Shown: in pieces, positions 25,533-32,786 of the stretch
How positions within the stretch are numbered: position 1 is the first letter of the stretch
Layout of the letters: the number at the start of each line of letters is the position of its first letter
Source: an uncultured bacterium
GTDB taxonomy: Bacteria; Planctomycetota; UBA8108; UBA1146
Direction: 5' to 3'
Assembly (NCBI GenBank): GCA_913056395.1
Contig: CAJXMG010000031.1
Coordinates: forward strand, 1-33,152
DNA: 33,152 bases
Translations under genes and position numbers: made by a program
The notes under the pieces: generated by a model
Databases searched by the model: none
What the model saw: only the letters and a program-made list of their open reading frames with translations
What the model was told of the DNA's origin: nothing

Positions 25533-26405
25533 CTAGATGTTGCTGGGAGAGAGCAGCCTCTCGCAGAACGCCCTGAACTGTTTCAGGGAGCGGAACTCAA
25601 TCAGGTTCGGGACAGGCCGGCGTGAAAGTTTGCCGGTCTGTCTACCACCGACGGCGAGAAGAACCCCGAGGGAATGAAGCTCTTCTGCCACCGCGTGAAT
25701 CTTCCGCTGCAACATCGGGATCGGGTCACTGGACGTCGTCGACAGCCACGCAATGTGCGGTCTCTCTTTACGACAGTATTCAACCAATGCCTCGAGGGGA
25801 AGGTCGGGGCCCAGATTGATGGACTTGTGTCCAAGATCCTGAACGATCAGGGAGACCATGGTCGTTGGAATTCGATAGGGGTCTCCGGAGGGTGCACCAC
25901 CTGCAGCGAGAACTCTTCCTTCTGCTGTCGGGAGCAAATTCTTCAGTGTTCCCAGGGTTTCCAGAAGCATCTGCGTCGCAGCATGCTCGTTGGCGATACC
26001 AATGGGAGATTTCACCCACTGCATTCCCAGTCTTGCGATCACCGGGGTTACCACGTCTTCCATCAGCTCGACGATGGGCATTCCGGAGAGGAACAACCCA
26101 AGGACGATTCGCTGGGATTCAGCCAGATCCTGGGCCTCGAGAGCCTGGTGCAGGATCTCGAAGGGCTCGCGCCCTCCGATCAGCCCGGAAGGCTCAATGG
26201 GCTCCGGAAGGCCGATGGACTCAGGATTGCGGAAGGGGATGCCCAGATCACGGGACATCTTGATCGCTTCCGAGATGCTGAATCGACGGTGGCCACCGCG
26301 GGTGCGGTCACTTTTGAGGATCCCCTTGTCGGACCAACGCTTCAGGGTCGAGGGGCTCACGCCGAAAGCGTTTGAGAGAATGGTGGGTGAGATGTAAGTA
26401 TTCAT
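25533..26405 (-). CDS. CarH/LitR-type MerR regulator with altered cobalamin-binding domain
   Basis: Product of 290 residues from ATG 26405. An N-terminal MerR helix-turn-helix (about 1-50, SPSTLKRWSDKGIL and RTRGGHRRFS) is followed by a four-helix B12-cap domain (about 80-160) and a Rossmann-like B12-binding domain (about 164-285). Trp130, Glu140 and His141 form the Wx9EH motif that contacts adenosylcobalamin in CarH. The lower-axial His of CarH (about 177) is Tyr here: the loop reads SGDPYRIP where CarH-type proteins have a [E/D]xH motif. In known members, B12 in the dark makes a DNA-binding tetramer and light releases it, turning on carotenoid, photolyase or lipid genes. It sits beside such lipid genes, so it is their likely regulator. 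Whether it still binds B12 is doubtful. Longer in-frame starts exist at 26414 and 26441, but both lie inside the promoter described below. Confidence 0.88.
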   Translation of the reverse strand: MNTYISPTILSNAFGVSPSTLKRWSDKGILKSDRTRGGHRRFSISEAIKMSRDLGIPFRNPESIGLPEPIEPSGLIGGREPFEILHQALEAQDLAESQRIVLGLFLSGMPIVELMEDVVTPVIARLGMQWVKSPIGIANEHAATQMLLETLGTLKNLLPTAEGRVLAAGGAPSGDPYRIPTTMVSLIVQDLGHKSINLGPDLPLEALVEYCRKERPHIAWLSTTSSDPIPMLQRKIHAVAEELHSLGVLLAVGGRQTGKLSRRPVPNLIEFRSLKQFRAFCERLLSPSNI

Positions 26406-26441
26406 GCCCTTAAGCATAGTGAACGATTTGAACGATTTCAA
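26406..26441 (-). promoter_or_regulatory. Candidate leaderless promoter with tandem operator repeats
   Basis: Read on the - strand: TTGAAA (26441-26436), 17 bp spacer, TATGCT (26418-26413), then 7 bases to the regulator ATG. Transcription would start at or next to the ATG, so the message would be leaderless. The 9-bp sequence GAACGATTT (+ strand) occurs twice back to back at 26421-26438 and fills the spacer, the usual binding place of MerR-family proteins. Direct-repeat operators are known for CarH. This fits autoregulation. Confidence 0.6.
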
Positions 26442-26472
26442 CCCCGAAGTCGGAACAGGGATAATTTGCCCG

Positions 26473-26484
26473 TAGTGGCCACTA
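26473..26484. promoter_or_regulatory. 12-bp perfect palindrome upstream of the regulator
   Basis: TAGTGGCCACTA, perfectly palindromic, lies 32 bp upstream of the -35 hexamer proposed for the regulator gene. It could be a dimer-protein site. The surrounding 26442-26650 region (about 210 bp) has no gene and is AT-richer than its neighbours; I see no clear terminator for the preceding methyltransferase gene in it. Confidence 0.45.
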
Positions 26485-26650
26485 GATGGCTTTAATCGGC
26501 TTTTTAGGGGTTCATGAGCGTTTCTGGTAATAAAAAGACATGGAAAATTGAGGGACGTTTTAGGTGATTTTTGGGCGAAATTCGTTCAGCTCACCCTTCG
26601 TCAGGGGGATGGGGAAGGGATGTGGAAAGCCACAGAAAAAATGCGGAAAG

Positions 26651-26689
26651 AAATTACAGAGAGAAATTACAGAGAAAAATTACAGCGAG
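26651..26689. repeat. Three tandem 13-bp repeats across the methyltransferase stop codon
   Basis: Units at 26651-26663, 26664-26676 and 26677-26689, consensus AAATTACAGAGAG with one change in each of the last two units. The stop codon of the - strand methyltransferase (26680-26682) lies in the third unit, and each unit contains TTA (TAA on the - strand). It looks like slipped-strand duplication at the gene end. Confidence 0.8.
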
Positions 26690-27960
26690 GGAAGCAACGG
26701 CTCTGTCGTCGCGCCGGATCTTTCCATGATCAACTGGGCATCGCCGATGGTTCGTTCCGCAAATCCACCTTCACAATAGCAAAGATAGAAATCCCACAAT
26801 CTGACAAAGGCATCATCCAGTCCCAGGGCTTTGACCTCATCGATTCGTGCGTGCACATTCTGTCGCCACTCCGCAAGAGTTCTCACGTAGTGCGAACCGA
26901 TCTCTTCCAGATGGACCAGTCTCAAATCGGAACTCTCTGCGGCGGCGGAAAGGAGTGCCGAGACAGAGGGGATGCAACTTCCAGGGAAGATGTAACGCTT
27001 GATAAAGTCGACTTCACGGGAAGCGGTTTCAAACCGGTGATCCTGAATGGTGATGCTTTGCAGGGCGAGACGTCCACCCGGTCGCAGAAGTTTTCCACAA
27101 CGATTCCAGAAGGTCCGGAATTGATTTTTCCCGATGGCCTCGATCATCTCCACGCTGACGATCTTGTCGTATTGCCCGTCGAGGTTTCGATAGTCTTCCA
27201 ACCGGAGGTCAATCTGATCCTGCAGCCCGCATTCGTCGATGCGCTGGCGCGCCATTCGATGTTGCTCTTTGGAAATGGTCGTCGTCGTCACCTTGCAGCC
27301 ATAGTTCTTGGCAGCGTGGATGGCCAATCCGCCCCAACCGGTACCGATCTCAAGGAGGTGGTCATCCCGATTCAGGTACAGTTTGCGGCACAGGCGATCC
27401 ATCTTCTCGACACTCGCTTCTTCCAGGGTCGAGGAGGGGCTTTCGAAGATGCCACAGGAATAGGCCATCGTCGGATCGAGCATCATCTCAAAGAAATCGT
27501 TGGAAAGGTCGTAGTGGGCTGAGATGTTCTTCCGCGCCCCCTCCAGGGAGTTCCAGTTCAGCAGGTGGTAGGCCCACAGGAACGGCTTGGAAAGCCACTG
27601 GAGACCACTGTCCATCGAGTCAACGGAGTCGAGGTTTCTCGCCAGAATCCGGACCACTGCAGTCAGATCATCGGTTTGCCACCAGCCGGCGACGTAGGCT
27701 TCGGCAGAGCCCACCGACCCGCGCAACATGGTGCTCCGATAGAAGCGACCGTCGTGGACCTCAATGGTTGCCTCAAGGCCATCCTCTGCCGGATTTCCCA
27801 GAGTCGTCTTTTTCGATCCTTCGCAAACATGGAGGAGTCCAGACTTGATCGATCCGAGGGATTTGAGCACCAGGCTGCGGGCGATGCTGCCGCTGACCGG
27901 ATTGGAAGAAGGGTTCGGTACCTTCGATGGGGATGAATCGGTGGTCGTCGGTGTGCTCAT
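26680..27960 (-). CDS. CFA-synthase-like SAM-dependent fatty-acyl methyltransferase
   Basis: Product of 426 residues, typical CFA family length. An N-terminal lipid-binding part (about 35-135) leads into the conserved NISAHYDLSNDFFEMMLD segment (145-162), YSCGIF with Cys169 (equivalent of E. coli CFA Cys139), the SAM motif EIGTGWGGLA (204-213), EMIEAIG with Glu274, and YIFPGSCIPS (323-332). The position of the bicarbonate-binding His of E. coli CFA (LHTI) is Gln301 here (LQSITI). The family methylates double bonds of phospholipid acyl chains. The Gln suggests that the product may be a methyl-branched chain, as in furan fatty acid pathways, rather than a cyclopropane; this is an inference. The start overlaps the DUF1365 stop (ATGA). 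It is the last gene of the lipid operon before the regulator. Confidence 0.9.
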   Translation of the reverse strand: MSTPTTTDSSPSKVPNPSSNPVSGSIARSLVLKSLGSIKSGLLHVCEGSKKTTLGNPAEDGLEATIEVHDGRFYRSTMLRGSVGSAEAYVAGWWQTDDLTAVVRILARNLDSVDSMDSGLQWLSKPFLWAYHLLNWNSLEGARKNISAHYDLSNDFFEMMLDPTMAYSCGIFESPSSTLEEASVEKMDRLCRKLYLNRDDHLLEIGTGWGGLAIHAAKNYGCKVTTTTISKEQHRMARQRIDECGLQDQIDLRLEDYRNLDGQYDKIVSVEMIEAIGKNQFRTFWNRCGKLLRPGGRLALQSITIQDHRFETASREVDFIKRYIFPGSCIPSVSALLSAAAESSDLRLVHLEEIGSHYVRTLAEWRQNVHARIDEVKALGLDDAFVRLWDFYLCYCEGGFAERTIGDAQLIMERSGATTEPLLPSL

Positions 27961-28766
27961 TTGATTTCAGCCTTTTCCTGATCACTATCCTGAGCGTTCA
28001 ACGTATCAGGATGAGGAATGTAGGGAATACCCTTGAGTCTTAATTTTGCTGCTTGCCAGTAAATGCCCAGCCAGCCCGCCAGAGTGACACACGGATTGCG
28101 CAGCAGAACCCGGGTCATGTTCTTGCGATTCCACTCCAGTCTTTCTCCGGAGAGTCGCGCTTCGAAGACTTTTCGACCCTCACTGAAATTCTGCATCCAC
28201 ACCGAAAGAGATTCGGTGGGTTCCGAAAAACCCCAGTCATAGGTGTGATCCATTTTGAAGAAGGGAGAGACATGGAAAGACTTTTCAAACCTCTGATGGG
28301 TCAGGGAGTCAGCGGAAGGCTCGGGTCTCTGGTCGGTCACATAGGAGTGACGCTCCAGCCAGGGAGTGTTGGTGATTTCTGAAACCACGGCCTGCAATCG
28401 GGTTCCCGATTCGTCGAAACAGTAATAGAAGGACACGGGGTTGAAGACGTATCCGAAGTACCGCGGGTGGGTCAGCAGCCTGACCGGGCCGGTCGGGCGG
28501 AAACCCAGATCCTCTTCCACCCGATCCAGAACCACTTCTTTCATGGCGATGGAGTGGTCACCGATGTAATCGGAGCGGCGAAAGCTGACGACATTACCCT
28601 TCTCCAGCGACCACAGGGGGTGAAGCTGGAACAGTTCCGGAATCTCGTCGAGATCGATGTACAGGTGGTGAATCTTGTAGCGGAAGCGATTTCGCTTGGG
28701 CGTGAAGCGGTCATGCTCCACATGGCCGACGTAGATGGCACTTTGGAGTTTGGTATCAGCCGGCAT
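27957..28766 (-). CDS. DUF1365 protein
   Basis: Product of 269 residues from ATG 28766, chosen because GGAGGAG lies 8 bases upstream; an in-frame ATG at 28805 has no such site. The DUF1365 signature is clear: SAIYVGHVEHDRFTPKRNRF at the start, HHLYIDLDEIPEL, then LLTHPRYFGYVFNPVSFYYC and later ITNTPWLERHSYV and FHVSPFF. DUF1365 genes nearly always lie next to an FAD oxidoreductase and a CFA-like methyltransferase, as here, and take part in stress-linked lipid modification, but the reaction is not known. It overlaps the upstream oxidoreductase gene by 11 bases and the downstream methyltransferase gene by 4. Confidence 0.92.
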   Translation of the reverse strand: MPADTKLQSAIYVGHVEHDRFTPKRNRFRYKIHHLYIDLDEIPELFQLHPLWSLEKGNVVSFRRSDYIGDHSIAMKEVVLDRVEEDLGFRPTGPVRLLTHPRYFGYVFNPVSFYYCFDESGTRLQAVVSEITNTPWLERHSYVTDQRPEPSADSLTHQRFEKSFHVSPFFKMDHTYDWGFSEPTESLSVWMQNFSEGRKVFEARLSGERLEWNRKNMTRVLLRNPCVTLAGWLGIYWQAAKLRLKGIPYIPHPDTLNAQDSDQEKAEIK

Positions 28767-30036
28767 CGCTGAACTCCTCCAGCCCTCGGCCAAATTTTTG
28801 GGCAACCCGCATACCGCTCACCACACCGTCTTCATGGAAACCGTTGGCCCAGTAGGCACCACAAAAGTGCACTCCGTGAATGCCATCGATTTCCTCATGT
28901 CGAGACTGGGCAGCGATGGCCCGGTTATCGAAGAGGGGGTGTTCATAGACCATCTCCTCGATCACTTTTTCCCGCTGGATCCCCAGCTCCGCATCGGGGC
29001 CGGGATCATTGAGGGTGACGACGTAATCCCTTGGAGCCTGGTCAAAACCCTGAAGGCTGTTCATCCAGTAACTGACGAGCAGGTCCTTTTGTCGGGAACC
29101 GGTTTTGACATTCCATGCAGCCCATGCTCGTTTCCGTTTTGGAAGCAGGCGAGTGTCATGGTGAAGAGTGGTCGGATTTTTGGAGTATTTGAAGTTGCCG
29201 AGAACATCTCTTTCAGCCTCAGTGGCATCGGAAAGCATTCGCAGCGCCTGATCGCCATGACAGGCGAGAATGATTTTGTCGAAGGCGGTTTCCTCACCCG
29301 CGGAGGTTTTCAGGAGAGGCTTGCCATCCTTTCGGCGAATCGACTCGACAGGAGTATTCAGGTGAATCCTGTCTGCGAAGGGACGGGTCATCGGTTCGAT
29401 ATATGACCAGGATCCACCTTTGACCGTTCTCCAGATCGGCCGCCCCGAGATTTTCAAAAAGCCGTGATTGTCGAAGAAGCGAATCAGGGACAGAAGCGGG
29501 TAATCCCGGATCTCAGTCAGTGAGGTGGACCACACCGCTGCTGCCATCGGGATCAGATGATCGTCGATGAAGGATTTCGAATAGCCCTGTGCATCGAGCC
29601 ATTCTCCGAGTCGCGTATCTGATGAAATGGTGCTCTTCAGATCCTGTGCCGAGCGGTAGAAGCGCAAGATACCGCTGATCATCGACCAGAAGCGGTATCG
29701 CAGCAGATTAGTCGGTTGGGCGAGGAGACCAGCCAGATTTGTAGCGTTGTATTCAAAGTCCGACTCGGGATTGAACACACTGAAAGACATGTTCGATTCA
29801 CGGCTTTCCACTCCCAACCGATCGAAGATCTCGATCAGGTTGGGGTAGGTCTTTTCATTGAAGACGATGAAGCCGGTGTCGACGGGACGGGTGCCACCCT
29901 CTTCCTCGACAGGGATGGTGTGGGTGTGACCACCTATGTAGTCTCCCGCCTCAAATACATGAATGTCGTGTTCACGGCAGAGCATGCGTGAGCAGACAAG
30001 TCCGGAGATTCCTGTTCCAACGACGGCGATCTTCAT
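28756..30036 (-). CDS. FAD-dependent amine-oxidase-like oxidoreductase
   Basis: Product of 426 residues. The N-terminal dinucleotide motif VVGTGISGLVCSRML (about 4-18) with downstream HVFEAGDYIGGHTHT (31-45) is the FAD-binding pattern of the amine-oxidase/phytoene-desaturase-like superfamily. DTGFIVFNEKTYPNL (about 53-67) is the usual second motif of this subfamily, and the C-terminal FCGAYWANGFHEDGVVSG closes the FAD site. It is the standard partner of DUF1365 and CFA-like genes and probably oxidises or reduces an acyl chain intermediate. The exact substrate is unknown. The start overlaps the desaturase stop (ATGA). Confidence 0.92.
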   Translation of the reverse strand: MKIAVVGTGISGLVCSRMLCREHDIHVFEAGDYIGGHTHTIPVEEEGGTRPVDTGFIVFNEKTYPNLIEIFDRLGVESRESNMSFSVFNPESDFEYNATNLAGLLAQPTNLLRYRFWSMISGILRFYRSAQDLKSTISSDTRLGEWLDAQGYSKSFIDDHLIPMAAAVWSTSLTEIRDYPLLSLIRFFDNHGFLKISGRPIWRTVKGGSWSYIEPMTRPFADRIHLNTPVESIRRKDGKPLLKTSAGEETAFDKIILACHGDQALRMLSDATEAERDVLGNFKYSKNPTTLHHDTRLLPKRKRAWAAWNVKTGSRQKDLLVSYWMNSLQGFDQAPRDYVVTLNDPGPDAELGIQREKVIEEMVYEHPLFDNRAIAAQSRHEEIDGIHGVHFCGAYWANGFHEDGVVSGMRVAQKFGRGLEEFSDAG

Positions 30037-30974
30037 GGGGCCCTGGAGGACTCGCGAACACCCTCTGGTATCTGTTTGAGACCGCTGACCAATCCAACAC
30101 AGGATCCGAGCCAGAGAATGTAGTAGGTGATGTCAAACTCCCACCAGTAGAACCCCTGACGTGCAGTGTGTTGGTAATGGTGGTGATTGTTGTGCCAGCC
30201 TTCACCGAGGGTCAGGATCGCGAGAAACCAGTTGTTGCGGCTGTCATCCCCGGTTTCGTAGCGTGTGGATCCCCATCTGTGAGCCAGGGAATTGATCGTG
30301 AAGGTGCCATGCCAAAGCAGAACCGTTGAGACGAAGCCTCCCCAGACCAGCATCTGCCAGCCATTGGTACCCAGCTCAGGAGAGTATGTCGCCAGTACGT
30401 CACCGATCAGGTAACACATGCCCCAATAGAGCAGAGGGACCACGTAGTCATAGCGGTCGAGGAATCGGAGTTCCGGGTAACGATTCAGATCCTTGACCAA
30501 CTCTTCCTTGATCGGGAAATTCTTGTCGGCAAGGAACCACAAAACATGGCTCCACCAGAAACCATCCTGTTTGGGTGAATGGGAATCGACCGGTTCGTCG
30601 CTGTGACGATGATGGTGCCGATGATGCGAGGCCCACCAGATCGGTCCCCGCTGGGCAGAACTGGCTCCGAGAACCGCGCCCAGAAATTGAACGACTCGCG
30701 AAGTGCGAAAAGTACGGTGCGAGAAGTAGCGGTGGTAGAAGCCTGTGATGCCAAACATTCTGACAAAGTAAAACAGGACACAAAGCCCGATGGCGATGGG
30801 ACTGACCCCGACCCAATAAAGGGAAATCAGGGCCAGGTGACTGAGCCAGAATGGACTCGATCGCAACCAGTCGATGTGCCTGGGATCCTTGTCCCCGGAG
30901 GCTTCAAAGGTCGAATTGTCAAAAGCAGCTTTGAGGTGGTAGGTCAAACTGCGGTTTTTGGTTTTTGGATTCAT
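30033..30974 (-). CDS. Membrane fatty-acid desaturase (acyl-CoA/lipid delta-9 type)
   Basis: Product of 313 residues. Three histidine boxes bind the di-iron centre: HRYFSH (81-86), HHRHHHRH (117-124) and HNNHHHYQH (261-269, in GEGWHNNHH). Hydrophobic membrane pairs lie at about 42-75 and about 175-230. The pattern matches stearoyl-CoA desaturase-like enzymes that use O2. In the operon it would create the double bond that the CFA-like enzymes modify. It is 7 bases after the CNMT-like gene and overlaps the oxidoreductase gene. Confidence 0.94.
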   Translation of the reverse strand: MNPKTKNRSLTYHLKAAFDNSTFEASGDKDPRHIDWLRSSPFWLSHLALISLYWVGVSPIAIGLCVLFYFVRMFGITGFYHRYFSHRTFRTSRVVQFLGAVLGASSAQRGPIWWASHHRHHHRHSDEPVDSHSPKQDGFWWSHVLWFLADKNFPIKEELVKDLNRYPELRFLDRYDYVVPLLYWGMCYLIGDVLATYSPELGTNGWQMLVWGGFVSTVLLWHGTFTINSLAHRWGSTRYETGDDSRNNWFLAILTLGEGWHNNHHHYQHTARQGFYWWEFDITYYILWLGSCVGLVSGLKQIPEGVRESSRAP

Positions 30975-30981
30975 GATCGTT

Positions 30982-32010
30982 TTACTTTTTTAACAGGAAG
31001 TGTGAGACGCCCCACTGTTCGCCATTTTGGTAACCAAACAGTTCTGAGCAGGCGATGAAGAAGATTCTCCAGCGGTGGAACCAGCGTTTGGCCTCACGAT
31101 GGCCGTATGTACTCTCAAGAATCGGCATGATTTCTGACCGCTGCTTGTGCATGTTCTCCAGCCAGTGATCCGATGTTTTCTGGTAGTGAGTACCGTTCAC
31201 AAACCACGATGACTCCAGGTTGAGTGGAGTTTGCAGGCAATCAAAGATTTGGTGGCTCGGCATCATTCCTCCGGAGAAGAAGTGTTTGGCCATCCACTCA
31301 TCATCATTTTCCTTGAGAAAGTGGTAAGCGTGGATTCGGTGGCTGAAGACGTGAAGGAACAGTTTTGCCCCTTCTGCCATGACTCCGTTCAACTTGGAGA
31401 TCAACAGCTCCCAATTCTTCATGTGTTCAAACATTTCGACTGAGACGACCCGGTCAAACTCGCCTTCCGGCTCAAAGTCATTCATGTCACAGGTCTGAAC
31501 CTGAAGATTTTCCAGATTTCTCTCTGCAGCCTGTCCATCGATCCACGCTTTTTGTGAAGCGGAGTTGCTGACGGAGTGAATGGTGGCATTGGGGTAGTGC
31601 TCCGCCATCCAGAGTGAGAGGGAGCCCCAACCGCAGCCCAACTCAAGAATCCGCATCCCGTCCTCGATCTGGGCTCGCTCGCACGTGAGACGGAGCATCG
31701 TCGCTTCCGCCTGATCGAGGGTGTCGCCGGGGTTCTCGTAATAGCAGGAGGAGTATTTACGATGTTTTCCCAGAACGTGACCAAAGAAATTCGCCGGAAC
31801 TTCGTAATGTTGTTCATTGGCCAGTTCGGGAACTTCTGCAATTGGGGACTGTCGAAGGGTGTCGACGAACCGTTGTAAAACAGTGGCGTGGTTTCCGGCG
31901 GCTTGCTCTTCCGACTCTTGCAACCGTTCGCGAACCTGCCCATGAACTCCGAAGCGGATCACGGATTCAGGAAAGACTCCCCGTTCAGCGAGGTCGATGG
32001 CTAGGGACAT
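30982..32010 (-). CDS. CNMT-like SAM-dependent methyltransferase (CFA superfamily)
   Basis: Product of 342 residues with GAGG 8 bases before ATG 32010. It resembles plant (S)-coclaurine N-methyltransferase-like proteins more than bacterial CFA: NEQHYEVPANFFGHVLGKH (about 65-83), KYSSCYY with Cys89, SAM motif LELGCGWGSLSLWMAE (122-137), VSVEMFEHMKNW, FSGGMMPSHQ, SSWFVNGTHYQKTS and the end FFIACSELFGYQNGEQWGVSHF. Such proteins belong to the same superfamily as CFA synthases. In this operon the acceptor is probably a lipid chain rather than an alkaloid, but that is inferred from context. It is the first gene of the lipid operon. Confidence 0.9.
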   Translation of the reverse strand: MSLAIDLAERGVFPESVIRFGVHGQVRERLQESEEQAAGNHATVLQRFVDTLRQSPIAEVPELANEQHYEVPANFFGHVLGKHRKYSSCYYENPGDTLDQAEATMLRLTCERAQIEDGMRILELGCGWGSLSLWMAEHYPNATIHSVSNSASQKAWIDGQAAERNLENLQVQTCDMNDFEPEGEFDRVVSVEMFEHMKNWELLISKLNGVMAEGAKLFLHVFSHRIHAYHFLKENDDEWMAKHFFSGGMMPSHQIFDCLQTPLNLESSWFVNGTHYQKTSDHWLENMHKQRSEIMPILESTYGHREAKRWFHRWRIFFIACSELFGYQNGEQWGVSHFLLKK

Positions 32011-32216
32011 TTTAATTTCCTCACTCCAGTAAGACGGATCAGATCAGCAGATCATCCCGAAGATGTCCCGGCAGGGCAAGATCAGAATACAGGCCCCATC
32101 GGTTTGTATTTATTTGACCCTGTGACTCCCAATTCGGTGCAGGGTCTGATCAATTGGAGGCACGGGTCCGCATAATCAAGGCTGACCACGCAATCAGACC
32201 TCCGAGGAGAACAGTT
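32011..32216. promoter_or_regulatory. Divergent promoter region of the lipid genes
   Basis: 206 bp between the - strand lipid operon and the + strand DUF2878 gene. An inverted repeat of 7-bp arms (GACCCTG 32116-32122, CAGGGTC 32140-32146) with a 17-base centre is visible, and AGATCA recurs between 32035 and 32085. No hexamer pair with good spacing is convincing on either strand. The GAACGATTT repeat found at the regulator gene does not recur here. Confidence 0.45.
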
Positions 32217-32786
32217 TTGAAAAAAAGTGTCGTGATCTCTGCCCTGCTTTACTACGCCGGTTGGTTGGGAGCGATTCTGGGGGCCGCCCAGGGTGAGCCT
32301 TTGGTGGGTTCTATGACCGCAATGGCGATTTTGCTGATCGGTTTGATTCAGGGGGGGCGACCGGAGGTTGGCTTTGCCGGTTTGGCGCTCTTGCTGGGAC
32401 TGGGGTTCGAAACCCTGCTTCTGGAACTGCAATGGGTGGCCTATTCACCGGAGGTGAAGAGCCCCCTGGGGTGGAATCCTCCCATCTGGATGCTGCTCCT
32501 GTGGCCTCTTTTGATGCGCACCCTCGCCGATGGGCAGTGTCTGGCGTGGACCAAGGGCCGCTGGGTGATTTGCATCATCTTCGGAGCGGTGGGTGGGGGC
32601 CTCGCCTACTACGGAGGGCAATCGTTAGGGGCACTCCAGTTTCTGCAAGAAGACAAAATCATGACCGCGATCGGAATCGGGTTCGGCTGGGGAATCCTCT
32701 TCCCTGCAATGGCGATGGGTCGGCAATACATGGAAACACAAATGTTCATGAGTGATTCGAATTTGAAGGAGAAGAAAGATGACTGA
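32217..32786 (+). CDS. DUF2878 membrane protein
   Basis: Product of 189 residues from TTG 32217, chosen because GAGGAG lies 8 bases upstream; an in-frame TTG at 32154 would add 21 polar residues. Five to six membrane helices fill the protein (VVISALLYYAGWLGAILGAA, SMTAMAILLIGLIQGG, VGFAGLALLLGLGFETLL, WMLLLWPLLM, WVICIIFGAVGGGLAYYGG, IGIGFGWGILFPAMA). DUF2878 and DUF1295 genes are frequent partners in lipid clusters with CFA, DUF1365 and FAD oxidoreductase genes. Function unknown. Its stop overlaps the next gene by 8 bases. Confidence 0.82.
   Translation: MKKSVVISALLYYAGWLGAILGAAQGEPLVGSMTAMAILLIGLIQGGRPEVGFAGLALLLGLGFETLLLELQWVAYSPEVKSPLGWNPPIWMLLLWPLLMRTLADGQCLAWTKGRWVICIIFGAVGGGLAYYGGQSLGALQFLQEDKIMTAIGIGFGWGILFPAMAMGRQYMETQMFMSDSNLKEKKDD

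Noticed and set aside
26548-27522. Long + strand open frame (324 codons) opposite the CFA-like gene
   Set aside because: The - strand frame encodes all CFA family motifs; the opposite frame has none and is a GC-skew shadow.
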